Positions 27,379 through 40,200 of a stretch of 64,000 nt of DNA are shown piece by piece; position 1 is the first letter of the stretch; every line of letters begins with the position of its first letter. Below the pieces are notes generated by a model that did no database searches, was not told the origin of the DNA, and saw nothing but the letters and a program-made list of their open reading frames with translations. The position numbers and the translations under genes are program-made. The DNA is from Halicephalobus mephisto (taxonomy: Eukaryota > Nematoda > Chromadorea > Rhabditida > Panagrolaimidae): contig SWDT01000028.1 in the NCBI GenBank assembly GCA_009193035.1, positions 186,001 to 250,000 of the forward strand, given 5' to 3'.

Positions 27379-28754
27379 ATGCTGACAGCCCGGATTTCAA
27401 GACTATCGTTTATCACTAGAGCCTTTGGTGCTTCGGAAAAGCGAATGTCCACTTATCCGATCAATGATGACATGTATGGACTTACCGATGACCAAAAACA
27501 GGTTTGAAACTTTTTTTTTCTTGAATAATAGCATTCTCAGCTCCGGAAAACTGTTTTTGACATTGCCCAAAAAGAACTCGCTCCACATGCTCAAGAAATT
27601 GATAAAAATGACAACTTTCCAAATCTTCGTCAATTCTGGAAGACTTTAGGAGCGAATGGTCTTCTTGGAATCACTACTCCAGCGAAATATGGCGGTACTG
27701 GAATGTCTTATTTCGATCATATCCTCGCCATAGAAGAATTGTCTCGGGCTAGTGGTGCGATCGGACTCAATTATGCTGAACATTCTAATCTCTGTGTCAA
27801 CCAACTAGTTTGTCACGCAACTGAAGAACAAAAACAAAAATATCTTCCAAAGGTAGGACTATTCTATCAATTAATTTCCTTAATGCTGATTTCTGCAGTT
27901 GATAAATGGCGATCACATAGGAGCACTTGCAATGTCCGAATCTGGAGCCGGATCCGATGTGATATCTATGAAGCTAAGAGCTGAAAAAAAAGGCGATAAA
28001 TACATTTTGAACGGTGCTAAATTCTGGATCACTAATGGACCAGATGCTGATGTCTTTATTATCTACGCCAAAACTGATCCGGAGAAACATCAACACGGAA
28101 TCACTGCTTTCATCGTGGAAAGAGATTATCCTGGATTTTCCCGCGGACCTAAGCTTGATAAATTGGGAATGCGTGGATCCAACACTTGCGAATTAGTGTT
28201 CGATAATTGCGAAGTCCCTGCTGAGAACATCCTCGGGAAGGAAAACAAGGGAGTCTATGTTCTCATGAGCGGCTTGGACATTGAGAGATTGATTCTAGGT
28301 GGTGCCTCACTTGGGTATATTTTTCTAATTTTTGGTTTTTATTATTGAAATCAATTTCAGTTTGATGCAAGCAGCATGCGACATTGCCTTCGACTACGCC
28401 CATACTAGAGTAGCCTTCGGAGAGAAGATCGGTCATTTCCAACTGATGCAAGGAAAACTCGCTGACATGTATACTACTCTTTCTGCCTGTAGATCCTATC
28501 TGTACACGACTGCTCGAGCTGCTTCCAATGGCATTGTCAGCAGCAAAGATTGTGCAGGTGTCATTCTCTACTTGGCCGAGAAAGCCACTCAAGTCAGTCT
28601 GGACGCTATCCAAGTACTCGGAGGCAACGGATACATCAACGATTATCCTGCAGGGAGAATTTTACGAGATTCTAAGTTGTATGAAATTGGAGCTGGAACT
28701 TCTGAAATCCGCAGAATTGTTATTGGTCGAGCTCTCAATAAGGAATATTCATAA
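27379..28754 (+). CDS. ivd-1: Isovaleryl-CoA dehydrogenase, mitochondrial
   Basis: FAD enzyme of leucine breakdown, oxidising isovaleryl-CoA to 3-methylcrotonyl-CoA and passing electrons to ETF. Exons 27379-27501, 27541-27852, 27899-28314 and 28361-28754 give 414 residues, the usual family length. A targeting peptide ([17 protein letters not shown]) precedes the ACAD fold. IVD features are present: the FAD/substrate block [18 protein letters not shown] and [10 protein letters not shown], the catalytic Glu in the family-specific place within [13 protein letters not shown] (other ACADs use a later Glu), and the end motif [20 protein letters not shown] then [22 protein letters not shown] acceptor lies 6 bases before the start, suggesting trans-splicing. 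Confidence 0.96.
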
Positions 28755-29636
28755 ATATAAGTGTAGTAAATCAGTGAAGCCATTACAACGAATTTTTTTT
28801 TGCATTTTTATATATTTTTGTATTTGTAAAGTGCCCGACATAATTGTAAATGATTATTGTTTTTCGTATGCCAGCTATGTGTTCGGATGAATTATTATCA
28901 TAATATGATGAAACACAATCAATTATTAATAAAACAAAAGAAAATGCAAAAGTTGTTTCGTAAAAGTACAAGAAATCCTAAAAATTCCAAGATCTGCCGC
29001 AAGTCACTGCGACATAAGCATGTAGTGCGGATCTTCTGGTTGCGCAGAACGTTAAATATTCAATGATAATTATACAATTCTGAGATTAAGGAAAGATTGG
29101 GGTTCCTACCATAGGTACTTTGTCAAATAAGTTTATTCAACAGTATCAAGCGAATAGAAAAGAGATGTCTCCTCAGGGTCGTCGACTAGAACCGACGGAG
29201 CTTCACAGAAATCCAATAGATTCAACTGACTATCTGATTCCCCGTCTCCGCGGGGTTCATTTCCTAGTTTTATGTTGTGATCTGGGCCCGTCGGCTGACA
29301 GAGCGGAGACTCCCTGAGGGAATTATCTGGTAGTTGAGTTTTACGTATACTATTAATACCACAAGTATAAGTTGTTACTGTATTTTTTTTCGACACAGAA
29401 GAAAAACTATTAATAATGAATTTTGAATCCATCCTTATTGAATATCTCAAATAATCTGTGATGAATTTAATTGATTAAATTATCTATAGTTTCCTGAAGC
29501 GTGTTCTTCCAGCACTTTACGACGGCTTTCTTCAATTCAGGAAAATTAGCATATTTCTGTCTATTCTTGAATGACTGCCGAATCATAATATTTTAATGAT
29601 TCTCCATCGGATTCCGATTTTCCTAAGTGTTGATTT
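28755..29636. other. Region after isovaleryl-CoA dehydrogenase
   Basis: A short stem (AAGAT and CCGCA at 28989-29001 pairing with TGCGG and ATCTT at 29026-29035) is the only structure near the gene end. 29133-29450 is GC-rich and has a 105-codon minus-strand frame with an acidic, PEST-like composition. It looks like a transposon scrap but matches nothing I recognise. Confidence 0.4.
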
Positions 29637-29898
29637 TGTCGCAGAAAGCGAGAAGACTCCTAGCACGAAAACCCTGGAGATGCAGAAACTCAATTTGCGC
29701 GCCAAAGGACAGGCAGAATCAGAGAAACAGAGAAACAGAGAAGCGAAGGAATTCAGAATCAGAGAAACACAGGAGCGACGAGAGAGAACCGGACAAAGTC
29801 GCGAAGAGTTGTTGTTAATTACTTTGTATTGTTAATACCTAGAATAAAGCGACCAGTTAACAATTGTCAATTAAGGAAAGAGGCCAGAATCCCTTACA
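29637..29898 (+). mobile_element. Solo LTR A (BEL/Pao- or Ty3-like), 262 bp
   Basis: Starts TGTCGCAGAAAGCGAGAAG and ends CAGAATCCCTTACA, with perfect 5-base target duplications GATTT at 29632-29636 and 29899-29903. It carries GAATAAAG, a polyadenylation signal, before the end. It shares its ends and most of its body with the LTR at 50800-51011 but has an extra AG-rich expansion in the middle. No internal region is present, so it arose by LTR recombination. Confidence 0.88.
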
Positions 29899-29903
29899 GA
29901 TTT

Positions 29904-31263
29904 GGCCGGATTTCTCGTCGTCTATTTGATTAAACACAGTCGATCTTCAATTCAAAGGTATGTTTCAATTTCGTCAATGAACTCAATTCCGACAATTTGT
30001 ATATAAAAAATTTTCATCTTAAAGATTTAAAATTAAAAATCTTAATAATTGTCTAATTTTTCGTGTCAGGACCATTTTGTAAAAAATTCATTTTTAATTT
30101 TTGAAACAGAATCGATTTCGAAATTTTTTAGGATTATAAAACAATCATCATAAAAAAAATTAAATTTTAGGCTAATTAATTTTCTGAAAAATTTCGCTTC
30201 AGGACCATTTTGTAAAAAATTCATTTTTGATTTTTGAAATAACTGTAATTGATACTTTTTCGATGTTTTTAAAAAAGAATTAAAAACTAATTGAAATTAA
30301 TCAAAAATGACAAGTTGCAAAAAAACTTTTTTTACATAAAATTAATTTTTTTAAACATAGGTTCCTAATCAATCCCATTTTTCGTCCACTTGCAAGCATG
30401 ACAGATTAGAAAAAAGATTAATTGGTCGTTCTCGAGTGAAATAAAACAGCAATATCTTGTTCGAGAGGATCTAATGAACATCGATCTATTTTTGAATCTT
30501 TTTGCTCATTTCCGGACGGTCAGTAATGCCATTTCTTAGGAAGGAAAAGCTGCCAAAAAAGAAGAGGAAAGGACCAAGTGGCACTACTCGCTCTGTCCAT
30601 GCAAGCAAAAAAGCGCTCCATCTGTCCAATTTTCTGACCTTGGATGTTCGGAAACGTTTTTCCTTTTTTTGTACTCGAATTTCAGTTCGACCGTGAAGTT
30701 TTCGCGGTATAACGGTCTAAAAAAGATTCGAAAATTTAGGAAAGTTAATTTACATTTAAAAAACTTAAAAAATAAATTTAATTCTTTCCTAAGCCGTTTT
30801 AATTCTGTTTTTTATTGTTCGTTATCTTGATGAAAATGTTTTTTGATGTGTTTGTTTATTTTCAAAAATTGTTTTTTAAACATTTTTGAAAACGACAGAA
30901 TTTAGTATTCAATTTTTTACTTTTTATCGTTAGTTTTTATATGAATTTTATAGTTTGAGTTGGGAATTTCGTTTTAGTAAATTTCCGCTCGATTTGGTTC
31001 GGGTTATTTCGAAATGAACTCGATCCAAGTGGAATTCCAATTTTCGCATTTGTGTCCCGCTGATTTTTTCCTTTTCAGGCATTGTCCCGAGGCAATCACG
31101 TCTGAACTGTCTCTGAACCTTAGTCAACTGAATGACTTGAAGCAGTCAAAGGTTTGTTTTAAAGATTAGATAAAAAATTGCATTGTGAATGTTTCTAAAC
31201 TGTTTTTTATTGTTTCTTGTGGCTTTTTGATATATGAGTTTTTATTGATTTGATCGTTTTCAG
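29904..31263. other. Upstream region and probable 5' UTR exons of the DOCK gene
   Basis: AT-rich DNA with a more complex segment at 30480-30720, which includes a frame starting MPFLRKEKLPKKKRKG, of uncertain status. A probable exon at 31080-31152 (CTTTTCAG before it, AAAG|GTTTGT after it) would join to 31264. In the frame of the DOCK start this exon has a stop, so it is read here as 5' UTR. Confidence 0.4.
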
Positions 31264-31267
31264 GAAT

Positions 31268-34200
31268 ATGACGGAAAAATCAAGGAAATCAAATGGATCG
31301 ATTACGCCTTCGACAGAGAGATCTAAGGCATTCCTGAAGACCAGTCTCGACGACAGGAAATCCATGATTTCTGCCACTAGTGGTGGAAGTAGTACTCTGT
31401 GTGGCGATAGTCTGTCGAATAGGACGTTAACTTCAAATCAGACAACTCAAAGTCAAGTCAGAGGGTTGGTTTTCGGTTTTTGATATATGAAAAAGTTGGA
31501 AAATACTTAAATTGATAAGATTATTTCTAATTCTTAAAAAACATCAGTAACGGGGTTTTACTGTGGTGCTCTATTATGATCATTGATAACTTTATTCAAT
31601 GTAAAGTTTTTGATATATGAAAAAGTCCTAAAATTGAGGTTCAGAATTCTTTGAATCTTAAAAACGTCGGTAATGGAATTTTAAATTTCACCACATCTCT
31701 CATGATTACAAAATATGATCATTGATAATTTTATTCTATGTAAATCCTTGATATATGAAAAATCCCAAAATAGCAATATTTTTTAACTTTGAAAACGGCG
31801 GTAATCAAATTTTGGTTAATTTTTATTTCATTTATTATAATTTTGCATTATAATTATTATAGATTTTTTAAACATTTGATATATTAAAAAACCCTGAAGT
31901 GTTAGATAAACTAATAACTTTGTTTTTGAACTCTAAAAATATCGAAAATGAAATTTTGTTTAAACTTTATTACATTTATCTCAATTCCAAATTGATTGTT
32001 TATTATTCTGTTCAATGTAAAATTTTTAATATATTAAAAAACCCTAAAATATTAAACTAATAACTTTGTTTTTGAACTTTATTACATTTACCTCAATTCT
32101 CATTACGATTACTGGTGAATTTCGTAATAGTCCGTTTTTTCAAGACAATTCTATAAACTTTGATTATTTTTTCAATATAAACATATTCAATTTTTACGGA
32201 AGAATTATTCATAATTTTAAAAACCCAATATCAATGTCCATTTCGAAATTCTCAGTCGAAAGGTTATCCATCTTTGAAAAGCTCTAAAAATCCCCTAAAC
32301 TTACGAAATCCTCTTTACAGCTGTCAGCATGTGTTCGGAAAGCCATTTGTTACGGTTTTATATCCACCCCCAAAAGTTTACAACTTTCATTTAACCCCAT
32401 AGGATTCAAAAGAGTTGTCCAATATTCAAATTAGTTTTTTTAAAATACTTTTTTAAAACATCCATTTTATGCCCTTTTGTTTCCAGATTATTTTGGCTAG
32501 TCTATGTCAATGTTTACTTTTGCGGTTGTTCATTTTCTTGTGCTTTTCCAGAATAAGAACCCAAAAAGGTTCCTTTTAAAGGAGATGACAGAATTCTAAA
32601 CTAAACTAGTTAAATAGCAACATTGTTTTGAGCCGTTCGTGGGAATCTTTTATGGCCATTTTTGGTAATTTAAACTGGGATACAGCTGGCTGAAAATATT
32701 TAAAATGGATTATTTATATTTTTTTGAGAAAAATATAATCTTACGTTTTAAAAAAATTTTTGGTTTTTTTGTAGTATCTTTTTTTTTAAAGAAAAAAATG
32801 TTGCTATGGGCTAAAATTGATTTTTTTTGCTTTTTTTGAATATATACAAAATCAAAACTGTCAAAAAGTCATCGTCTCTTTGCTTTATTTTTTGGAGGTT
32901 AAGATTTTTGTTAATTCCGAAATTTTATTGTTGACTCAGTTACGTAAAGTACGTGTTGATTTTATTTTTATTTTTTAGGTTTTTTTAAATTAATTTTTTT
33001 CTTTAAATTTAGGGTTTTTTTATTTTTTTTAAATTTAGGTTTTTTTAAAGTTAATTCTTTTTTTTTAATTTAAGTTTTTTACTTTTTTAAAAATAGAATA
33101 CTAGTCTGATGTTAATGACATCAATATTGAAAAAAATTATTAAAACACCCTTTGGCAAAGTAGCTTTGGCTTTTTTCATTTTTGCATGTCTGAGAGAATT
33201 TTTTCTTTTACAAGTTTTTTTAATGTCGATTATGATTCATTTTTGAAATTTTTTCGAGTTTTTAATTTGAAAGAATTATTAATTGTTATTGTCTAGAAAT
33301 GAATAATTCTATAAGAGAATCGAAAAATGTGGAAAATTATTTACCTAGTTATTGGCGGAAACAAGCGGGATATATTTCTGATGGATATAATTCAATGAAG
33401 AAAAAAAGAAAAGCGATTGCGAATGTAAAAGATCCTGTTAAAACTTTGTATTGGCAGATTGGAATAGATAGTCTAGGATTTCCGTTAATTGTATTTAGTT
33501 CTGTTATTGAAACAGTTCCAAAATATAAAAATAATGTATCCGAAATTAAAATTAATCCAAAAAAAGAAAATGAAGAAATGAGAAATTCAGAAAGTTCTCC
33601 AAGTATTTCATCAATAACGACAGAACCGGTAATTAGACCAAAGTTTATGGATAAAAAAAATAGAAGATATTTGACGAGAAGTTGGCAAGAAAATTCAGAA
33701 AGTCCTAATTCTGTAATTAAAAGTGAAATTACTTCATTTTGTGAAATTTCAGATTCTTCTGTTTTTAAATTAACGAAAAAATCGGATATTCATAAATCTA
33801 TAACATCGGATCATTTGTCGATATATTCTTCGACAACGATGGATTCGGATCAGCTGATGTGTAGATCTTTGGGAAATATTGATGAAAATAAAATTTTAGA
33901 AGAAATTTCTCAAAGTAATTCAATAGGAAAAAATTCGTCAAAATCCCCAGTTATTACGAAACAACATTCGAAATTTTTAATGCATCTTCTACGACTTGAT
34001 CGGTCAGTGTAAAATTGAGGAGATTAAAGTTGTAGGACCCTTGGGAAAAATAAAAAAAATTGGATTTAAGCGATAAAGAAAATTTTCAAAATATACAGTA
34101 ATATAATCAGTTTTTAAAATTATTAATTTTTTTTAAATTAAAAATTTTAAAATTAAAAATTATTTATTTGTTTCAATTTTGGAATTAATTATTTTTTAAA

Positions 34201-37200
34201 TTTTAAAGTTAATTTTTTTTTTAATTTTAAAATTATTTTTTTAGGAATTTAAAATTGTTTATTTTTTAAAAATTTAAAGTTTTTAAAAAATTTAAAATTA
34301 ATTATAATTTTAGAGTTTTTTTAATTAGAAAAAGTAGTTTTTGAATTTGATTATTTTAATTTTTGTGATTTTTAATGTAGTTGAATTTCAAAATTTGTTT
34401 TTTTTGAACCTTTGATCATGATTAGAATTGACAATTCGAAATATGGTTTGTGTTTAGGGAATTTGTCCGAAGAAAATTTTTGAATTCAGTCACTGGTGTC
34501 TTTTTAGTGAGAGAAACAAATCGGCAGCTATCTATTTGTCATTTTTCATAGTCTCATGAGGATAAAAATCGGCATTTTTTGACAGACAAAAACGGAAAAA
34601 AGCAGTAGGATTCAAGAATTGAGTGAAAATCTGGTTTTTGGTATTTGACTATTGATTGTAATTTTTATTTTTTAAAATATTTTACGATGATTGATAAAAA
34701 TGATTTAATGCGCGTTTCATCTAAAAAGAAAATTAATAGAATGCCAGAGGAAAGTAAAATGAAACAATCCTCTTCTCAATCTAGTCAACTTGGAAAAGGA
34801 TCAAAGTCGACTGATTTTCGGAAATCGATATTAAATCAAAGAAATTCGATGAATACTCCTCCATTAGGTCAGGGATCGAGTTCGTCAAAACCTTCATCAA
34901 GAAGGTCATCAACAAAAAGAAAAATTCCATTACCGGCGTAGGATTATTAAATTTTTTAAAAAATAAAAAAAATTATTAAATTTAAAAAAAAATGATTTAA
35001 TTTTTAAAAATAGGAAAAGTTTATTTAATTTTTTGGGGAAAATAAAAATAGCTGAATTTTACTAGGGGAATAAAATATTTAATTTTCGAGAAATAAAAAA
35101 TTACATAAATTTATTAACTGTTTGTTTTAGATTTGCTTCGCATGTTGGGAAAATTGGGGATGCTGAACGAAAAAGGAAACAAGCATCGAATGCTGTTGGA
35201 CAATCTAATCCATTAAGAAGATCACCGATTTCTCAACCTATTGATTATGAAAAATTTATTTGTGAAAAATCAGCTCAATTGGAGAATGATTGTCAAAGAG
35301 ATTTACTTCTTTTTCCTAGAGATGACATAGCAGTGAGTTTATTTTTGTCGATTTATTTTGGATTAGTACGCACAAAAGGGTACATTTGAACAGCTTTGAT
35401 GTATTGGATACATTGGATACATTGTATTTAATGTATCGGTGTATTAAATACAATATGTCGAGATATTGAATATAATGCATTTGATTAATCAGCTGTTTTA
35501 GTGTAGTGATGCACTGAATGCAATGAACTAATATCAAAGTAATGTATCGGGTATATCAGAATTGTTTTGATGTAGTGATGCGTTGAATACAATGTATCTA
35601 GTTTATTAGAACAGACTTAATGTATTCATACACTATTTACAATGCAGTGATATCAATTTAATTTATTCTGTACATTGGAGTTGTTTTAATGTACCTATAT
35701 ATGCAATATGCTTTTTTGTATTTAGAATTCTGTAGAAGCTTTAGGAATTTTTCAGAATTTAGTGGAAATTTTAAATTTCCAGAAGCTTTTTAGAATTGTA
35801 TGGAAATTTCTGGGACTTTTTAGAATGCTGTTGAAATTTCTAGGAAATTCTAAAAGTCAGAAGATTTTGAAAATTTCTAGAGTATTGTAGATGTTTCTGG
35901 AAATTTCCATAATTTCATGAATGTTTCTAAAATCTTTCAGAATCTGACAAGTCTAATGTTTTTTAGAATTTTGTGGAAATTTTTGGACCTTTCTAGTATT
36001 CAATAGAGAATTTTGAATTAATAAAAACGGTGTTTTCTAGAAATTTAAACGAGAATTTTGAAATTTATTTGAAGATGATTTTTGTAAAAATATTTATATT
36101 TATCATAATAATATGGTTTTTTAGGAAACTGAGATATTTCCGGAAGAACGAACAGCGATTCCATCTGTTAATGAAAGTCATTTGGATGATGCCAAATGGT
36201 TGTTGACTAAGGAAGCTCTTCAATTGTATTCATCTCCTTATAAGGTTGTATCGTTCAATTATTCGGAATATTCTGGTGATTTTAAAAAAATAGAATGTCC
36301 GTCACTTTCTACACCGAGATTTGAATCGGATCTGTTAGCCGAAGAAAAAGCAGCGCAGTTTACGAATCAGAAACCTTCAGAAGTTATTAGAGAAGGATTT
36401 GTGACTGTTGTTCCGGTGGATTCTAGTTTTGTGGATAATTTTAGAAGTGAAAAAAGAAGATATTGTGTTGTTAGAAGAGATGAAAGTGGAAATGTTTTTG
36501 TAGAACTTCAGAAACAACCAAATGTTCCGACAAGTCAACCACAAGTTGAAATTAAATGTCTTACATCAGTTGTGAATAAAAAAGGAAGACCGATTTTACA
36601 AATATTTGGATCAACAGAACCTAGTCAAAATGAAAAACCTGTTCTTGCTTTAAGTCCGGAAAATGAAGCAGAATTAACGTTTTGGGTATTGGATATTAAT
36701 AGAGTTTTAACAGCAACAACAGATAAAGATGATAATCAAAGTATTGGATCTTCTAATGATGCAATTGGAAATTCGGCAAAATCAATCGCTGATAGTGAAA
36801 GTATAGGAAGTGAAGATTCAAATGGAAGTTGTAAGTTTTTTTTATTTTTAATAAGAAATTACAAAATTATGTTTTTAATTTTAATTTTTAATAAGAAATT
36901 AAAAAATTATGTTTTTAATTTTTATTTTTAATAAGAAGTTAAAAAATTATAAGTTTTTTTTATTTTTAATAAGAAATTACAAAATTATGTTTTTTGTTTT
37001 TATTTTTAATAAGAAATTAAAAAATTATGAGTTTTTAGAATTTAATGAAACTTTTTGGAATATCAAATTTTATAAAAATGTTAAATTTTCTAAAATATTC
37101 CAGTTTTTAGAATTTTTCGAAATTTTTAGAGATTTATAAATTCTGGTTTGAAGATTTCAGAAATATCTGAAATCGAACATTTTAGAAGTTTTTAAAAATC

Positions 37201-40200
37201 CTCAAAATTTGTATTGAAACTGTTGCAGCGAAATCTATCTTTAATTTTTACAATATTGTGATTTTGTGATTTGTTTATTGGATTTTAGTGAGAGATGCTT
37301 CTGGAGCGCATATTTGGAGAGGAAAGAACGCTGTTGGAAGAGCCCTACAACCGCCAGTTATTGTTAGGAAAAATTTATTCTGTCTTTATTCGGATCTTGA
37401 TCCTTTAACGTCTCCGAAAGGTCCTCAATCTTGTCTACTTCAGAAAATTCCGACTTCTACGGTAACGAGAAACCTACTGGATACGACGAAGGACTCACTC
37501 TCAGAAGTCTCGCAAGTGTGTATGAATGAAGAAAGATGTGAGGAAAAGAAACTTTTAAAAGTTCAAATTGAATTTCGTGGACTTAAATGTCATGTATCAT
37601 TTGCGCAAAATAATCCAGAACAATTTGAACCTTTGTTTTTGAGGATTTATCTTCTGGATATTGTTAATGGGATTAGATTGAGTGAGGAATTTAAGATGGC
37701 CTTGATTCCGAAACATTTAGAACAAGTTTTTAAAGATGGCATTAATCTTAGAATGACACCAATTGGAAGTCCGAAAAATTTTACATCTAATCCGACGACG
37801 ATAAATGAAATTCCATATTCGTTGTTGATGGATCCAAATGCAAGTAAACTTATATGTTCATTATTGACTTCAGAAGATGTGTTTGTTATTGTTAGAATGG
37901 AAAGATTATTATCTGATTGTTCGACAGATATATATGGAAAAAATAATATTGATCAAAAACAAACAACGAAAATTCAAAAAAATATATTAAATGCATGTAA
38001 TAAATTAGCTAAATATAGATGTCCATTTGCATGGACAGGTTGTCCACTTTTTCCATCTTTAAATAAACCTGGATTTCCTGCTCAAAATGGTGGTTGGCAA
38101 TTGTTTAAAAATGAAGGAAAATTGACGGATTATGATCTTCAAAAATATTTGGCTGATTGTACAAAGTAAGTTTTTTAAAGTTTTATAATTTTTAATTTTG
38201 TAATTTTATAATTTTTTTAAAACTTTTTTGGTGATTTGATCGATCTAATACGGTAACTAAGGAACTCAAAAAATTAGTCTAAAAACAAGAATATTATACT
38301 GTATTTAATACTTTTGGATTTTTTTGAAATTTTTTATTTTTAAAATAAGTTTAATCAAATTACCAAAAAAATTTAAAAAACTTAATACGGTAACTAAGGA
38401 ACTCAAAAAATTAGTCTAAAAACAAGAATATTATACTGTATTTACTTCTTCAATTTGCATTTTTAAATCTTTAAATTAGTTTTTTATTTTTAGATAACTT
38501 TTTTCAAAAATTAAATGTAACTATAATGAATATAGTTTAGAAAACTAAAATTAATTAAATTAGATTAGAAAAGAGTGTTTTAAAAATTTGTTTTTGTTTT
38601 TTAAATTTCTATGGAATTTCATATTTTTATGCAGTTTTTTTATTTAAAAAATATAACATTTATTTTATATTTAGTAATTTAGAAAATTAGAAAAAAATTA
38701 CTTTGAATAAAGATATGTAAGTATTTTTTAAATTTTTTATTGTTTTAGAGCGGAAAAATCAGGGAAAATTTGCCCAATTCCGAATGCCTATATCAATATC
38801 GCAGTTAATTCGCTTCATTCTATTTCGAGTATTCCTTATCGAATTTCAAGTTCGCTTCTTCCGCTTAAACCTTGGCATGATCAAACAGCAGAGAAAATTC
38901 CAGTTTTTGAACTTCAATCATTTGGTGATGTTATTACAGAACCATATAATGAATTGATTAATTTATTGTATGTTTATCCAATAAGTCTTTCATATGGTGG
39001 ACAGAAAACATTTGGAAGAGCAAGAAATATTTCTGTATCTGTTAGATTTGTGGCATCTATTAAGAAAGAAGGATCAAATGCGAAAAATATTATTGATAGA
39101 TCAAATCCGTTAGGACCGTATTTAGTATCAGGTAATACAGCAGTTCAATATCACGAAGCAAATCCTCAATTTAATGATGAAATTAAAATTCAACTTCCTG
39201 TTGTATTGGATTCGACGGATCATTTATTGTTTTCATTTACTCATGTAAGTGTATCTAATGCATTATCGCCAAAATCGGAAAAAGATTCGATTGAAACTTC
39301 TGTTGGATATGCTTGGTTACCGTTGACAAGAAATGAAAATTTTTTGATTATGAGTGATGATGTTCAAGAATTTGATCTTCCTGTTGCTTCTGTATTACCA
39401 TCGGGATATATTCATTATAATTTTATGGCTTCAGGAAAAGTTGTAAGTTATTTGTATTTTTAAAAGTTTTAATAGAGTACTGTAATGGTAGTTGGGATTT
39501 TTTGATATTGTTTGAAAAGATTTATTTTTATTTTTAGCAACAAAAACAACCAGAAATAAAATGGATGGATAATGGAAAACCTCTGTTCAGAGTAAGATTG
39601 AAATTAGTTTCGTCTGTTTTTACGACAGAATCTGCTTTACAATCATTTTTTCAAAGTTGTCAAAAACTTCAAGATTTTAAATCAGGAAAAAGTAATGGAT
39701 CTGTTTCAAGAGGAAAAGAATCTACACCGACGGGAAATAATAGATCGTGTTCTCCAGAACCAGAATCTGAAATTAAAGAAGACGAATATTTTGAAAGAAT
39801 TGCATCAAAAGCATGTAAATTATTCGAAGTTGATATTGGAAGATTAATTCCGCATTTTCATGTTGTTTTAAGAAGATTATTAAGTTTGTTACCAATTGTT
39901 AAATCTTCGGAAATTGGAACGAAGATTTTGTCTGTGACGATTGGGATTGTGGATAGTGCACATTCGGCTAGATATGATTATGTTTTAAGAAATTTTATAA
40001 GATATAATTTTTCGTCTATTATTACGAATGATGATGATACAACTCATTGTGCTATTTGTAGATATTTGGTTATGTTGTTGGAAAATATCAAAACAGAATC
40101 AAGAGGTTTATCAAAAATATTTCGTCAATTATGGTTCTTTTTTGATATTACTGTAAAAAGTATGATTCAATGGTTAATTCATACTAAAAAATTTAAATCA

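Noticed and set aside
29627..29818. Frames inside the region 29596-29835
   Set aside because: They lie within solo LTR A and reflect its AG-rich repeat expansion.
31080..31320. Alternative frame through the exon at 31080 into 31264 (ending at a stop near 31325)
   Set aside because: Short, overlaps the DOCK N-terminus in another frame, and has no recognisable product; a chance open frame or upstream ORF is more likely.
36909..37139. 76-codon frame in a DOCK intron
   Set aside because: Translation of the AT-rich 40-bp tandem repeat; low complexity.
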